From positions 62,001-126,000 of the forward strand of contig CAZYPN010000008.1 of the NCBI GenBank assembly GCA_964649085.1: a stretch of 64,000 nucleotides of DNA. Direction: 5' to 3'. Position 1 is the first letter of the stretch. Each line of letters starts with the position of its first letter. This document shows positions 26,265 to 34,957 of this stretch, one piece after another. The position numbers and the translations under genes were made by a program. The notes under the pieces were generated by a model that was given only the letters and a program-made list of their open reading frames with translations, was not told where the DNA came from and did not search any database. This DNA comes from JADMJV01 sp964649085 (GTDB lineage Bacteria > Vulcanimicrobiota > Xenobia > Xenobiales > JADMJV01).

Positions 26265-28349
26265 ATGATTCAGGCGGGTATTCATACGGGCAAACTGGTA
26301 GCCAATCGACTGCAGAACCTGGCTCGAAACCTGCAAACTGCCCCGCCAGCAGACCTCCGACTCCCCCCCGCCGACAGCAGTGAACTCAAAGACTGGACCG
26401 TGTTGGTCTACATGGAAGGCCGCCACCGGCTGGCACACTCCACCGACGCCGCCCTGAACAAGCTGGAACAGGTGGGCTCCACCGATAGGGTCCACGTCGC
26501 CGTGCAGGCCACCCTGGTCCCCGAATGGCAGGAAGCCATTCTGCCCAACATGCAGGCGGTGCCTACGCGGCGCTACTACATTCAAGCCGACCAGGAAGAA
26601 TCGCGCATCAGCTCACCTGTGCTCGAGGAGATGCCCGCAGCTCAACAACTCGATGAGCACAGCCTGGCCGACTTCCTGAGCTGGGGCATCGAGAAGTTTC
26701 CGGGCAAGCACATCGCCGTGATCATCAAGAAACACGGGGCGGGATTTGCCAGCATTCAAAACGATGGCGAAGTCTTTGCTCCGCTTTCGGCGCGAGCCAC
26801 CGAAGCCGCCCTGGCCGAAGTCGAGCGTCGCACCGGTCGCAAGCCTGACCTCGTCGCCTTCGACAGCTGCTCTATGCAACAAATGGAAGTGGCCTATCAG
26901 CTGCGCCACCAGGCCAAAGTGATGACGGGTTCACAGGAAGACGTGCTGGCGCTGGCCTATCCCTACGCCGATCTCGTCGGCAACCTCGACAAAGCCGCCG
27001 GCGAAGTCAATGCCAAGGGGGCCGGTCGAACTCTGGTGATGACCTACGCCGACAAGGTGAAGTCGGGGATGCACAGTGCCCTCGATCTTTCCAAGCTCGA
27101 ATCGGCCGCTCGCCAGGTAAAGACGTTCGTCGAACTGGTGCGTCAGCAAGGAATAGAAAGGTCGTTGCTCTACACCTCGATGCTGGAAACCAGCCCCATG
27201 GAGCGCACCGAAACACTGGCCTTGCAGCACAATTTCCGCGATCTGGGCAGCTTTTTCAAAGGGGTGTCCGAGGATGTGCGCTACCCCGAAAGCGTTCGTC
27301 GCCAGGCTGCCGAGGTCATGTCCCAACTTGACGAAAGCGTGCTGGCTCGCTTCGCCAGTGAAGACCGCAAGATTCTCAAGAACCCCACCGGCATGACGGG
27401 ATTCCTGCCCTGGCGCGAAATGACCCCGGCCCTGCGTGAAAGCTATCGCCAGCTGGCCTGGTCGCAAGATTCCGGCTGGGGCGACTTGCTGGACTATGTG
27501 TTTGAAACCAAAGCCGAAGCCCTCAACAACAACGGACCCAAAGTCGCCGAGAACCTCAGCCTGGGCCAGCGCTTTGGACGTTGGGGGTTGTATCAGTATA
27601 AAAAATACATCAGTCCCTACCTCAACGTGACCTGTGCTTACACCCCGAGCTGTTCGCAGTTTGCCCGCGAGGCCATCGAAACCCACGGCCTGTGGGAGGG
27701 CGGCAAAATGGGGGCGCTACGCTTCTTCAGCTGCACAGGTGCCAATGGCGGGCACGACCCGGTCAGAGGTTCAGGGCACGTCTGTGGCTCCGACTGTAAA
27801 GAGCATCACCAGAGTCCGGCCCTGGAGAAGACTCTGGTCGAACCGATGAAGAACGTCACCTCGCCCGAAACCTTCACCCGTCACCGCCGCTGCATCGCCC
27901 TGGCGCAAAAGGTCGGCCTGATGGTGGGAGGGGTAGGCCTGGCCGCTCTGGCCATTCCCTTCGGCGCCGCCGTTGGAGCCTGGACCGGATTTCAGGCCGG
28001 CACGGGCCGAATTCACGACCAGGTCGACTCGATGAAGAGCAAATACAACGAATCTGTAGTCCGCGGCTTTCTCAACGTAGCCGAACCGGTGGGTATGCCC
28101 GGCCTGAACGTCCACGACCGCCTGCTGGAAAAAACCGGCAGCAGTCTGCTGGCCCGCTGGGCAGGCGGCATTGCGGGCACGGCCGCCGGGCTGACCCTGG
28201 GAATCGCCGGAGCCGCCTGGCAAGGCTGGAAGTGGGGCAAAACTTTCGGCGGGCTCTGGGCCGGCAATCGGGTAAAGGAGGCGCTCGGTCACTTACCGCC
28301 TCACCCGGAAACCCAGACCATTCTGGAAAGGGACTATCAGCGCAACTAG
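26265..28349 (+). CDS. C11 peptidase fused to a YidD domain
   Basis: The 694-aa protein has an N-terminal C11 core with WTVLVYMEG, catalytic His157 in IIKKHGAGFAS and Cys202 in AFDSCSMQQMEV. Its spacing nearly matches the first C11 protein. At about residues 443-500 there is a complete YidD-type segment: KKYISPYLNVTCAYTPSCSQ, then AREAIETHGLWEGGKMGALR and GGHDPV. YidD normally stands alone beside rnpA/yidC and assists membrane protein insertion. Two Gly/Ala-rich hydrophobic stretches (about 545-580 and 625-665) follow. The fusion suggests the peptidase acts at the membrane. A TAGTCT box sits nine bases before the ATG. Confidence 0.85.
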   Translation: MIQAGIHTGKLVANRLQNLARNLQTAPPADLRLPPADSSELKDWTVLVYMEGRHRLAHSTDAALNKLEQVGSTDRVHVAVQATLVPEWQEAILPNMQAVPTRRYYIQADQEESRISSPVLEEMPAAQQLDEHSLADFLSWGIEKFPGKHIAVIIKKHGAGFASIQNDGEVFAPLSARATEAALAEVERRTGRKPDLVAFDSCSMQQMEVAYQLRHQAKVMTGSQEDVLALAYPYADLVGNLDKAAGEVNAKGAGRTLVMTYADKVKSGMHSALDLSKLESAARQVKTFVELVRQQGIERSLLYTSMLETSPMERTETLALQHNFRDLGSFFKGVSEDVRYPESVRRQAAEVMSQLDESVLARFASEDRKILKNPTGMTGFLPWREMTPALRESYRQLAWSQDSGWGDLLDYVFETKAEALNNNGPKVAENLSLGQRFGRWGLYQYKKYISPYLNVTCAYTPSCSQFAREAIETHGLWEGGKMGALRFFSCTGANGGHDPVRGSGHVCGSDCKEHHQSPALEKTLVEPMKNVTSPETFTRHRRCIALAQKVGLMVGGVGLAALAIPFGAAVGAWTGFQAGTGRIHDQVDSMKSKYNESVVRGFLNVAEPVGMPGLNVHDRLLEKTGSSLLARWAGGIAGTAAGLTLGIAGAAWQGWKWGKTFGGLWAGNRVKEALGHLPPHPETQTILERDYQRN

Positions 28350-29017
28350 GGCTTCTCTAAAGCACAAATCGGGCAGGGCTGTGGATGCCAGGCCTCGTCG
28401 GCACGAGCCCGCTCGGGCTTGCCCTGCAAGATGGAGCGATGGCGAGCAATCAGCCCCTGGATGGGCGTTTCGCTCCAGCCCGGCGTCGGATACTGTTCCC
28501 CGGCCTCCTGCAACTCGCCTTTTCCTACCAGTGCACAGCAGGCCACGTCGCAGGCCAGGTCGTGGTCTTCACTGTAGGAGGCGATGGAGCTCTTGGCCTT
28601 TTCAGCCAGCTGAAGGGCCTCTTCCCAGCGACCCGCCACCACCATCAGCCTGGCTTTCTCGCGCAGCAAAGCCCCGCGACGCTCGGCCGACAGCAGGTCA
28701 AATACGGGGGTGCGGGTGCTCTGCCCCAGACCCTCGTCGAAATAGCGCTCGGCCCGCCGGGCATCGCCCTGGCGCAGCGCCAACATCCCCAGGTAACGCA
28801 GGGCAAAAAGGTCGCCGGGCTCGCTGCGCAACAACTCGTCGCAGGCCGCGATGCAGGCCTTCAGATCGCCCTCACGCCAGTGGCCCTGAACGGTCATTCG
28901 CATCTGTTGATAGCTCAGGTCCTTGGGCGCCTCGGGCTTGGATCGGGTCAAGAAGGCCAGTCCGGAGATCAAGAACAGCAAGACGAGCAATTCGGCAAGG
29001 CGAGGAGGGCGTTTCAT
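28346..29017 (-). CDS. membrane-anchored TPR protein
   Basis: The 223-aa protein starts with a single N-terminal hydrophobic helix (LAELLVLLFLISGLAFL). Two to three TPR-like helical repeats follow, e.g. LKACIAACDELLRSEPGDLFALRYLGMLA and DARRAERYFDEGL, then a short tail with CPICALEKP. It should present helical repeats outside or at the membrane for protein contacts. It is the last gene of the operon running from 32871, and its stop overlaps the convergent C11-YidD gene by four bases. Confidence 0.7.
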   Translation of the reverse strand: MKRPPRLAELLVLLFLISGLAFLTRSKPEAPKDLSYQQMRMTVQGHWREGDLKACIAACDELLRSEPGDLFALRYLGMLALRQGDARRAERYFDEGLGQSTRTPVFDLLSAERRGALLREKARLMVVAGRWEEALQLAEKAKSSIASYSEDHDLACDVACCALVGKGELQEAGEQYPTPGWSETPIQGLIARHRSILQGKPERARADEAWHPQPCPICALEKP

Positions 29018-29048
29018 TCTTTCAGGTTAGAGCATCTGAAGGGGCAAT

Positions 29049-29570
29049 TCAAGGACTTTGGTCACGCCAGCGAGCCATTCGCAACCCATCGCGATAGGCC
29101 CCGGCCACAAAATACTCGCGCTCCAAACGGGCTTCGGTGCGAAACCCCGCTTTCTCGAAGCATCGCACGGCTGCCGGATTGTCTGCCAGGACGTAGAGGA
29201 ATACCTTCTCAAGGTTGAGTTGCTCAAAGGCGAAGTGAACGAGGCCGCGGCAGGCCTCGCTGCCCAACCCCTGTCCGCCGGCTCGCTCGTGACCGAGCAG
29301 AATGCGCAGTTCGGCGCTGCGATGCACCGGATGAATGCCCCACAGCCAGCAGTTGCCCAGATACTGTTGCCACTCTCGATGGACCACGGAAAACACCACG
29401 GCATCGCTGCGGCTCACCAGCGACTCGTACCAACGCTGGTGTTCGCCGGGGGAAACGGGCCGCACCCGAATCAGCCGCTGAGCCAGCTGTTGCTGGTTTA
29501 CCCAGCCGAGATACTGCTGGGCCTGCTCCCAGGTGAATGGACAGAGGTCGACCCGCTCGAGTGCAATCAA
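29049..29570 (-). CDS. GNAT acetyltransferase, RimJ/PseH-like
   Basis: The 173-aa protein has the single-domain GNAT pattern. It has LCPFTWEQAQQYLGWVN at the N-terminus, a strand pair around GNCWLWGIHPVHRSAELRILLG, the acetyl-CoA loop RAGGQGLGSEACRGLVHFAF and the C-terminal NPAAVRCFEKAGFRTEARLE. The ending resembles RimJ/RimL and PseH enzymes. Acceptor is unknown. It starts one base after the NUDIX gene stop and is cotranscribed with it. Confidence 0.82.
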   Translation of the reverse strand: MIALERVDLCPFTWEQAQQYLGWVNQQQLAQRLIRVRPVSPGEHQRWYESLVSRSDAVVFSVVHREWQQYLGNCWLWGIHPVHRSAELRILLGHERAGGQGLGSEACRGLVHFAFEQLNLEKVFLYVLADNPAAVRCFEKAGFRTEARLEREYFVAGAYRDGLRMARWRDQSP

Positions 29571-29571
29571 C

Positions 29572-30039
29572 TCAGATCATCCGCTGGGCTTTCTTCAGAA
29601 TCTTCTTCTCATTCAAGTACGACAGGCGTCGCAACGCCTCGGGAAACTCAAACCAGCTCACCTCGTCGGCTTCCTGGTCGCGCGGTTGATGATTCTCTTG
29701 AAGCACCTTCATCACGAAAAAGTTGACGGTCTTATGGTAATAGGTCTGATTTTCGCTGAGGAAGAAGTAGTAGTGAATCTCGTCGATCTTCGGTCCCACT
29801 TCGGAAAGGTGACCGGTTTCCTCGAGAATCTCCCGGCGCGCCGTCTGCTCGGGCGTTTCTCCGTGGTCGAGCCGTCCCTTAGGCAAAGCCCAGATCCGCC
29901 CATTTTTCTTGCTCACCAGGCAGATCTTCAGGCGGTGACCCTCTTTCTTATAGACCACGCCGCCGGCAGAATGCTGCTCGGCCTCGGTGACGGGACCGAT
30001 CGGCTGGTTACCAAAGCGGAAAGAATCACTGGGCACCAA
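29572..30039 (-). CDS. NUDIX hydrolase
   Basis: The 155-aa protein carries an intact Nudix box (GRLDHGETPEQTARREILEETGHL: G-x5-E-x7-REILEE-x-G). Before it is the typical AGGVVYKK start and WALPKGRL. It should hydrolyse a nucleoside diphosphate linked to another group. The KGRL form is common in diadenosine polyphosphate hydrolases, but oxidised nucleotides are possible given the 8-oxoguanine deaminase in the same operon. The start overlaps the upstream glycoside-hydrolase-like gene by 14 bases. Confidence 0.88.
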   Translation of the reverse strand: MVPSDSFRFGNQPIGPVTEAEQHSAGGVVYKKEGHRLKICLVSKKNGRIWALPKGRLDHGETPEQTARREILEETGHLSEVGPKIDEIHYYFFLSENQTYYHKTVNFFVMKVLQENHQPRDQEADEVSWFEFPEALRRLSYLNEKKILKKAQRMI

Positions 30040-31432
30040 AATTGAGGTCCTCGGTAACTTCCTTTTTTTCTAACTTTACGTCCCGAGAGAGACCCAAGTC
30101 AAAAAATACCCACCCGGAAATCTCCGGCAGCGACTTGCGTGCGGTTCGAACCTGACTCACGCCCGGATACACCGCAATGTCGGCCTTGCCCTTCAGCTTG
30201 AGCTGCTCCTCGCTGAACTGCTGCAACAGGGTGCGAATGAAGTAGGGATTGAGTTCGTAGAGCATGGGCACCACGAAGTCCACCTGCCAGCTCACCCAGT
30301 CCTGCGAGCTGAAGTCGTAGCCCCCCAGTCGAAAACGTCCGTTATCGCGTTCGCGATAGTAGACCGGCAACACAGCGGCCGAGAGCTGGCGATGCGTGCC
30401 CACCATCTGGCGCATCTGATCGACCAGCAGCTTCAGGTTGTCGCGGCGCACTTTGAGCTGCTCGTGGCAACGCCGATAGCGCTCCATGGCGTCTGCGCTG
30501 GACTGGTCATAGTAGTTGTAGGTGCCGTCCTGGATCTCCAGATCCTCGGGCAGGCCCTGACCGTCGACCGGGTAGCGAATGTGATCGAGGTGAATACCGG
30601 CCAGCCCGGGGTGGTTCTCCAACAAGTTGCGCACGCTGCGCACCAGCGTTTCCCGCACCTCAGCACTGGCGGGATTGACGTACATCGGTCGCAGCGACTT
30701 CCCGCGCGGCGCCGGAAACGGGTCGTCCTCGCCGGCCATCAGCAAGAAGTCGGGAGGCTCGGCTCCGGCCCGCAACAGGCGCCGCAACAAAATCCCCAAC
30801 GGCCGCCCGTTGGTGTCCATATGATAACTTTCGAGCAGCTTTTCCAGTTCTTTGGACTCGGTGGTGCGCGAGAGCAGTCGAGCCGAGTCTTTGAGCAAGG
30901 CCAGCGTCTCGGGGGCCACCTCGGGCCGAGTCGCCAGCGTCCGGGATTGCTCGTTGAGGTAGCTCACCAGGCGCTGACTCCACAGACTAGGAGCAGCATG
31001 CCAGGAGAGATTGGCCCCCGGATTGTCCATCTTCCAGTAGAACATGTGACACCAGGCGTGCACTTCGATGCCGCGCTCGCGGGCCTCGTCGATGAAAATC
31101 TGCAGCGTATCGTAGACCTTAAAACCGTCGCTGCGAAAGTTCCAGCGCAAATGGGGATAGACCGGCAGTTCCGGCGTCACCTTGCCTTGCTGTATGGAGG
31201 GTGCGATGCTGTAGCCCCGCAAAAACGTTTCGAAGAACACCGCGTTGAAGCCGTTGGCGGCGAGGCCGTCGAGCATCTGACGACTGCGACGCCGAACTTC
31301 GGCCTCGTCGTAGCGTCGGGTTCCGGGCAAAAACCAGTCGGGAGAGACCCAGGCTCCCTGAATGCCCTGATTGGGGGGCACACACCAGGCCATGGCCGTC
31401 AGGGCCATGGCTATGCAGCAGCACTTGATCAT
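30026..31432 (-). CDS. secreted GHL10/DUF187-type glycoside hydrolase-like protein
   Basis: The 468-aa protein has a signal peptide with a Cys-rich start (MIKCCCIAMALTAMAWC). The GHL10 barrel follows with IQGAWVSPDWF, MLDGLAANGFNAVFFETFLRG, the IEVHAWCHMFYWK strand, NPASAEVRETLVRSVRNLL and the diagnostic LAGIHLDHIRYPV. Relatives act on or bind cell-wall or extracellular polysaccharide. A stretch of about 80 residues after the HAW motif (LWSQRLVSYLNEQS...) looks like an insertion. The start overlaps the deaminase stop by four bases, which is an odd partner for a cytosolic purine enzyme. Confidence 0.8.
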   Translation of the reverse strand: MIKCCCIAMALTAMAWCVPPNQGIQGAWVSPDWFLPGTRRYDEAEVRRRSRQMLDGLAANGFNAVFFETFLRGYSIAPSIQQGKVTPELPVYPHLRWNFRSDGFKVYDTLQIFIDEARERGIEVHAWCHMFYWKMDNPGANLSWHAAPSLWSQRLVSYLNEQSRTLATRPEVAPETLALLKDSARLLSRTTESKELEKLLESYHMDTNGRPLGILLRRLLRAGAEPPDFLLMAGEDDPFPAPRGKSLRPMYVNPASAEVRETLVRSVRNLLENHPGLAGIHLDHIRYPVDGQGLPEDLEIQDGTYNYYDQSSADAMERYRRCHEQLKVRRDNLKLLVDQMRQMVGTHRQLSAAVLPVYYRERDNGRFRLGGYDFSSQDWVSWQVDFVVPMLYELNPYFIRTLLQQFSEEQLKLKGKADIAVYPGVSQVRTARKSLPEISGWVFFDLGLSRDVKLEKKEVTEDLNFGAQ

Positions 31433-32871
31433 ACTTGTTGCGCGGCGGGCCGAGGGGTGAACAGGCCCGCGCCTTCCTTACTGAGAAAGTCCACACCCGT
31501 GGCCCGAGTGGCCTGATCCACCATTTGGCGGGCGATGCGGTTGGCCTGGTGACAGATTTCCGCTTCCTCGACGTTGACCAGACGGCCCTTTTCCACCACC
31601 ACCCGGCCATTCACCACGTTGAAGTCGACAATGTGGCTGTCCCCACAGAACACGATAGCCGCCACCGGGTCGTGCAGGGCTCCGGCATAGCCCAGGCGCT
31701 GTAGAGAAATGCCGATCAGGTCGGCCCCGCAGCCCGGCTCCAGCCGGCCCAACTGAGGATAGCCCAACACCCGGGCTCCTCCGCGAGTAGCCAGCTGCAG
31801 CGCCCGCTCGGCCGTCATGGAAGCCACCCCCGTGCGATGTCGATGGATCAGCATGCAGGTTCGCACTTCACCCAGCATATTGGAACTGTCGTTGGAGGCC
31901 GAGCCATCCACGCCCAGCCCCACGGCAACATCGGCGGCAATCATCTCGGGGATAGGCGCAATGCCCGATCCCAGCCGCAGGTTAGACACGGGACAGTGGG
32001 CAATGCCCGTGCCGGTTTCGGCGCAGCGGCGGATCTCGGCCGTATTGAGATACACCGCGTGGGCGTACCAAATGTCGGGGCCAACCCAGCCCAGTTCTTC
32101 CATCAACTCAAAAGGACGCTTGCCGTAGGTCTGTTGGCAATAGGCATCCTCGTCCTGCGTTTCGGCCAGGTGGGTATGGCAACGCACGCCGTAACGACGG
32201 GCCAGTTGGACCGTTTCGCGCATGATTTCCCTGGTCACCGAGAAGGGCGAACAGGGAGCCAGAGCCACTTTGACCATGGCCAGCGGGTCGGGATCGTGAA
32301 AGGCTCTGATGACCCGCTCGGAATCTTCCAGAATCTTTTCCTCCGACTGGACACACGCGTCGGGGGGCAGACCGCCGCAGCTCTTGCCTCGTGACATCGA
32401 GCCACGGGTGGGATGAAAACGGATGCCGACCTGTCGGGCAGCGCGAATTTGCTCGTCAAACAGGTGCTCGGGCGAAGCCTGGGGGAACAGGTAAAAATGA
32501 TCGGTCGTGCAGCTGCAACCGGTTAGCAGTAGCTCGCTCATCCCCAGCACCGAAGCCCAGTAGAGCCCCTCGGGAGTGAGGTTACGCCAGACCTCGTAGA
32601 GATGCACAAGCCAGGGAAACAACTCGGCCTCCTGAACGCGCGGCACGTTGCGGGTCAGGGTCTGGAACATGTGGTGGTGGCAATTCACCATACCCGGCAT
32701 GACGAGCATGCCGCTGGCGTCGAGCACCGTGTCGGCCACACAACCCTCGGGCTCCTGGCCGATCCACTCAATACGGTTGTCGCGCACGAACAGGCTCGAG
32801 CGCGTCAGTCGCCGCCCCTGGTCATCGAAAGTCGCGATGACCTCGGCATTGCGAATCAAGAGTGTCGACAT
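31429..32871 (-). CDS. 8-oxoguanine deaminase (amidohydrolase superfamily)
   Basis: The 480-aa enzyme should deaminate 8-oxoguanine to urate. It shows the TRZ/ATZ-type layout: LDASGMLVMPGMVNCHHHMF with the metal-binding HxH (His65/His67), a TRGSMSRG loop, the LAPCSPFSV block, CHTHLAETQDEDAY, WYAHAVYL and the metal Asp in GLGVDGSASND. The SRGSMS-type loop and CSPFSV are close to characterised 8-oxoguanine deaminases and less like guanine deaminase. I start at ATG 32871; the open frame runs on through the antisense of guaB but that part is not coding. It heads a five-gene operon and is divergent from guaB. Confidence 0.82.
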   Translation of the reverse strand: MSTLLIRNAEVIATFDDQGRRLTRSSLFVRDNRIEWIGQEPEGCVADTVLDASGMLVMPGMVNCHHHMFQTLTRNVPRVQEAELFPWLVHLYEVWRNLTPEGLYWASVLGMSELLLTGCSCTTDHFYLFPQASPEHLFDEQIRAARQVGIRFHPTRGSMSRGKSCGGLPPDACVQSEEKILEDSERVIRAFHDPDPLAMVKVALAPCSPFSVTREIMRETVQLARRYGVRCHTHLAETQDEDAYCQQTYGKRPFELMEELGWVGPDIWYAHAVYLNTAEIRRCAETGTGIAHCPVSNLRLGSGIAPIPEMIAADVAVGLGVDGSASNDSSNMLGEVRTCMLIHRHRTGVASMTAERALQLATRGGARVLGYPQLGRLEPGCGADLIGISLQRLGYAGALHDPVAAIVFCGDSHIVDFNVVNGRVVVEKGRLVNVEEAEICHQANRIARQMVDQATRATGVDFLSKEGAGLFTPRPAAQQV

Positions 32872-32910
32872 GGGGGGGCCGTTCGCATTTGCGGGGAAAT
32901 TCCCCTGGCC

Positions 32911-32938
32911 TTGCCCGGGCCAACACGACTGGTATAGA
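32911..32938 (+). promoter_or_regulatory. guaB promoter
   Basis: TTGCCC (32911-32916) and TATAGA (32933-32938) are separated by 16 bases. The start codon is 41 bases downstream and is preceded by GGGAG, so this mRNA has a leader and ribosome site, unlike several leaderless genes in the window. Confidence 0.6.
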
Positions 32939-32979
32939 CTGAGGGGCCCTTCGGGCAGATATCCATTCGGGAGAAACTC

Positions 32980-34422
32980 ATGAAGTTCCGCCAGACGCCA
33001 GCCCTGACCTTTGACGACGTATTGCTCGTCCCTCAATATTCCGAAATCAACAGCCGCGGGGCTGTGACCACCACCACCCGCATCAGCCCCAATATTGAGC
33101 TGGCGATTCCCATTATCAGTTCCAATATGGATACAGTCACCGAAGCGGCCATGGCCATCGCCATGGCCCGGGCCGGCGGCATGGGCATCATCCATCGGTT
33201 CTTGAGCATCGAACGTCAGGCCGCAGAGGTTACCCGGGTCAAACGGGCCGAGAGCTATCGGGTAGACGACCCCCTGACCTGTACCCCCGAAACCCCCCTG
33301 AAGCAGGCCATACAAACGATGACCTCCAGCGAGTGCAGCGGCATTGTGGTGGTCGACGACGCAGGCCGGCTGGCCGGAATCCTCACCCACCGCGATCTCG
33401 ATCTGGCCGAGGACCTCAGCGGCACGGTGGCCAGCCTTATGACGCCGCGCGAGCGCATGATCACTGGCGACCCCAGCATTCGCCCCGAAGAGGCCCGCAA
33501 GCTGCTGCACAAGCACCGCATTGAGAAGCTGCCCCTGCTCGACACCGACGGCAAGTTGGTCGGGCTGATTACGGCCCGAGATATTCTCAAAGGCCAGCAG
33601 CATCCCCACGCCTCCAAAGACCAGAAAGGCCGCCTGAGGGTGGGCGCCGCCATCGGGGTGCGCCACGACGATCTGGATCGTGCCGAGCGCCTGCTGGCCG
33701 CCGGCTGCGACATGCTGGTGGTGGACATCGCCCACGGCCACTCCAACCTGGCCATCGACACCGTCCGGCAGCTGGCCCAACGCTTTGAGGGCGTGCAAAT
33801 TATGGCTGGCAACGTGGTGACCCCCGAAGGAGTGCGCGATCTGGCCCGGGCCGGAGCCCATTCGATCAAGGTGGGCGTGGGTTCGGGCAGCATCTGCACC
33901 ACGCGCATCGTGGCCGGATCGGGCTATCCTCAGCTCAGCGCCCTGATCGAGTGCAGCGCCGCGGCCCGCGAGGCCGGGGTAAGCATCATCAGCGACGGGG
34001 GCACCCGCAACTCGGGCGATTTGACCAAGGCCATCGCGGCCGGCGCCGACTGCGCCATGTTGGGCAGCCTGCTGGCGGGCACCAACGAGGCCCCTGGCGC
34101 TTCGGTGGTACGCGACGGCCGCCGCTACAAGGTGGTGCGCGGTATGGCCAGCCTCACGGCCAATGTGGGTCGCAAGGAGGTCGACCAGGGTCAGGTGCGC
34201 GACGACGAATGGGAGAAGGTCGTACCAGAAGGCGTGGAGGCGGTGGTGCCCCATCGCGGCCCGGTGAAGGACATTTTGCATTTGCTGGTGGGCGGGCTGC
34301 GTTCGGGCATGACCTACAGCGGCGCACGCACCCTGCGCGAGCTGCATGAAAGGGCCGAATTCGCCCAAATCACCGGGGCCGGCATCACCGAGAGCCGCCA
34401 CCACGACGTGGACAAAATCTGA
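32980..34422 (+). CDS. guaB: IMP dehydrogenase
   Basis: The 480-aa enzyme oxidises IMP to XMP, the committed step to GMP. The N-terminal TFDDVLLVPQYSEI, tandem CBS domains (about 95-210), ISDGGTRNSGDLTKAIAAGA, and catalytic Cys306 in VGVGSGSICTTRIVAG are all intact, as is the flap region around GMASLTANVGRKEVDQGQ. A promoter and GGGAG site precede the ATG. The gene is one base from ispF. Confidence 0.96.
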   Translation: MKFRQTPALTFDDVLLVPQYSEINSRGAVTTTTRISPNIELAIPIISSNMDTVTEAAMAIAMARAGGMGIIHRFLSIERQAAEVTRVKRAESYRVDDPLTCTPETPLKQAIQTMTSSECSGIVVVDDAGRLAGILTHRDLDLAEDLSGTVASLMTPRERMITGDPSIRPEEARKLLHKHRIEKLPLLDTDGKLVGLITARDILKGQQHPHASKDQKGRLRVGAAIGVRHDDLDRAERLLAAGCDMLVVDIAHGHSNLAIDTVRQLAQRFEGVQIMAGNVVTPEGVRDLARAGAHSIKVGVGSGSICTTRIVAGSGYPQLSALIECSAAAREAGVSIISDGGTRNSGDLTKAIAAGADCAMLGSLLAGTNEAPGASVVRDGRRYKVVRGMASLTANVGRKEVDQGQVRDDEWEKVVPEGVEAVVPHRGPVKDILHLLVGGLRSGMTYSGARTLRELHERAEFAQITGAGITESRHHDVDKI

Positions 34423-34423
34423 A

Positions 34424-34957
34424 GTGACCGCCGAGGAAATTCGCCAGCTCATCCGCCAGGAAACCCGTTTTCGCAGCGGTCTGGGTTTTGATGTGCATAA
34501 CTTCGAAGAAGGGCGGCGCCTGATCTTGGGAGGAGTGGAGATCGCCCACAGTCACGGGTTGTCCGGCCACTCAGACGCCGACGTGGTGGTGCATGCCGCC
34601 ATGGATGCCGTGCTGGGAGCCGCCGGACTGCCCGACATCGGCCATTTCTTCCCCAATACCGACGAGCGCTACCGCGGGGCCGATAGCCTGGAACTGGCCC
34701 GCGAAGTGCAACGCCAGCTCCAACAGCGGGGATACGAGGTGGTCAACCTCGACGTGATGATCCTGGCCGAGGTGCCCAAGGTCGGCCCTCATCGCGAGGC
34801 CATGCGGCGCAATCTGGCCGAGGTCTTTGCCATGCCCGTGGAAGCCGTGGGCATCAAGGCCACCACCATGGAGAAAATGGGTTTTATCGGTCGACGCGAA
34901 GGCATCGGCGTTATTGCCAGCGCACTCACGCGCCAGAACTCGGAGGTTGCCCCATGA
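34424..34957 (+). CDS. ispF: 2-C-methyl-D-erythritol 2,4-cyclodiphosphate synthase
   Basis: The 177-aa enzyme forms MEcPP in the MEP isoprenoid pathway. It has metal ligands Asp23/His25 in GFDVHNFEEG, LILGGVEI, GLSGHSDADVVVHAAMDA, LPDIGHFFPNTD and the C-terminal ATTMEKMGFIGRREGI. About 18 residues precede the usual start of the family, encoded from a GTG one base after guaB. If translation starts later there is no good alternative codon, so the extension may be real. ispD is not adjacent. Confidence 0.93.
   Translation: MTAEEIRQLIRQETRFRSGLGFDVHNFEEGRRLILGGVEIAHSHGLSGHSDADVVVHAAMDAVLGAAGLPDIGHFFPNTDERYRGADSLELAREVQRQLQQRGYEVVNLDVMILAEVPKVGPHREAMRRNLAEVFAMPVEAVGIKATTMEKMGFIGRREGIGVIASALTRQNSEVAP

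Noticed and set aside
32872..34452. Long minus-strand open frame extending the deaminase by over 500 codons
   Set aside because: It is antisense to guaB, rich in Ala/Gly/His shadow sequence, and the deaminase homology starts cleanly at 32871.
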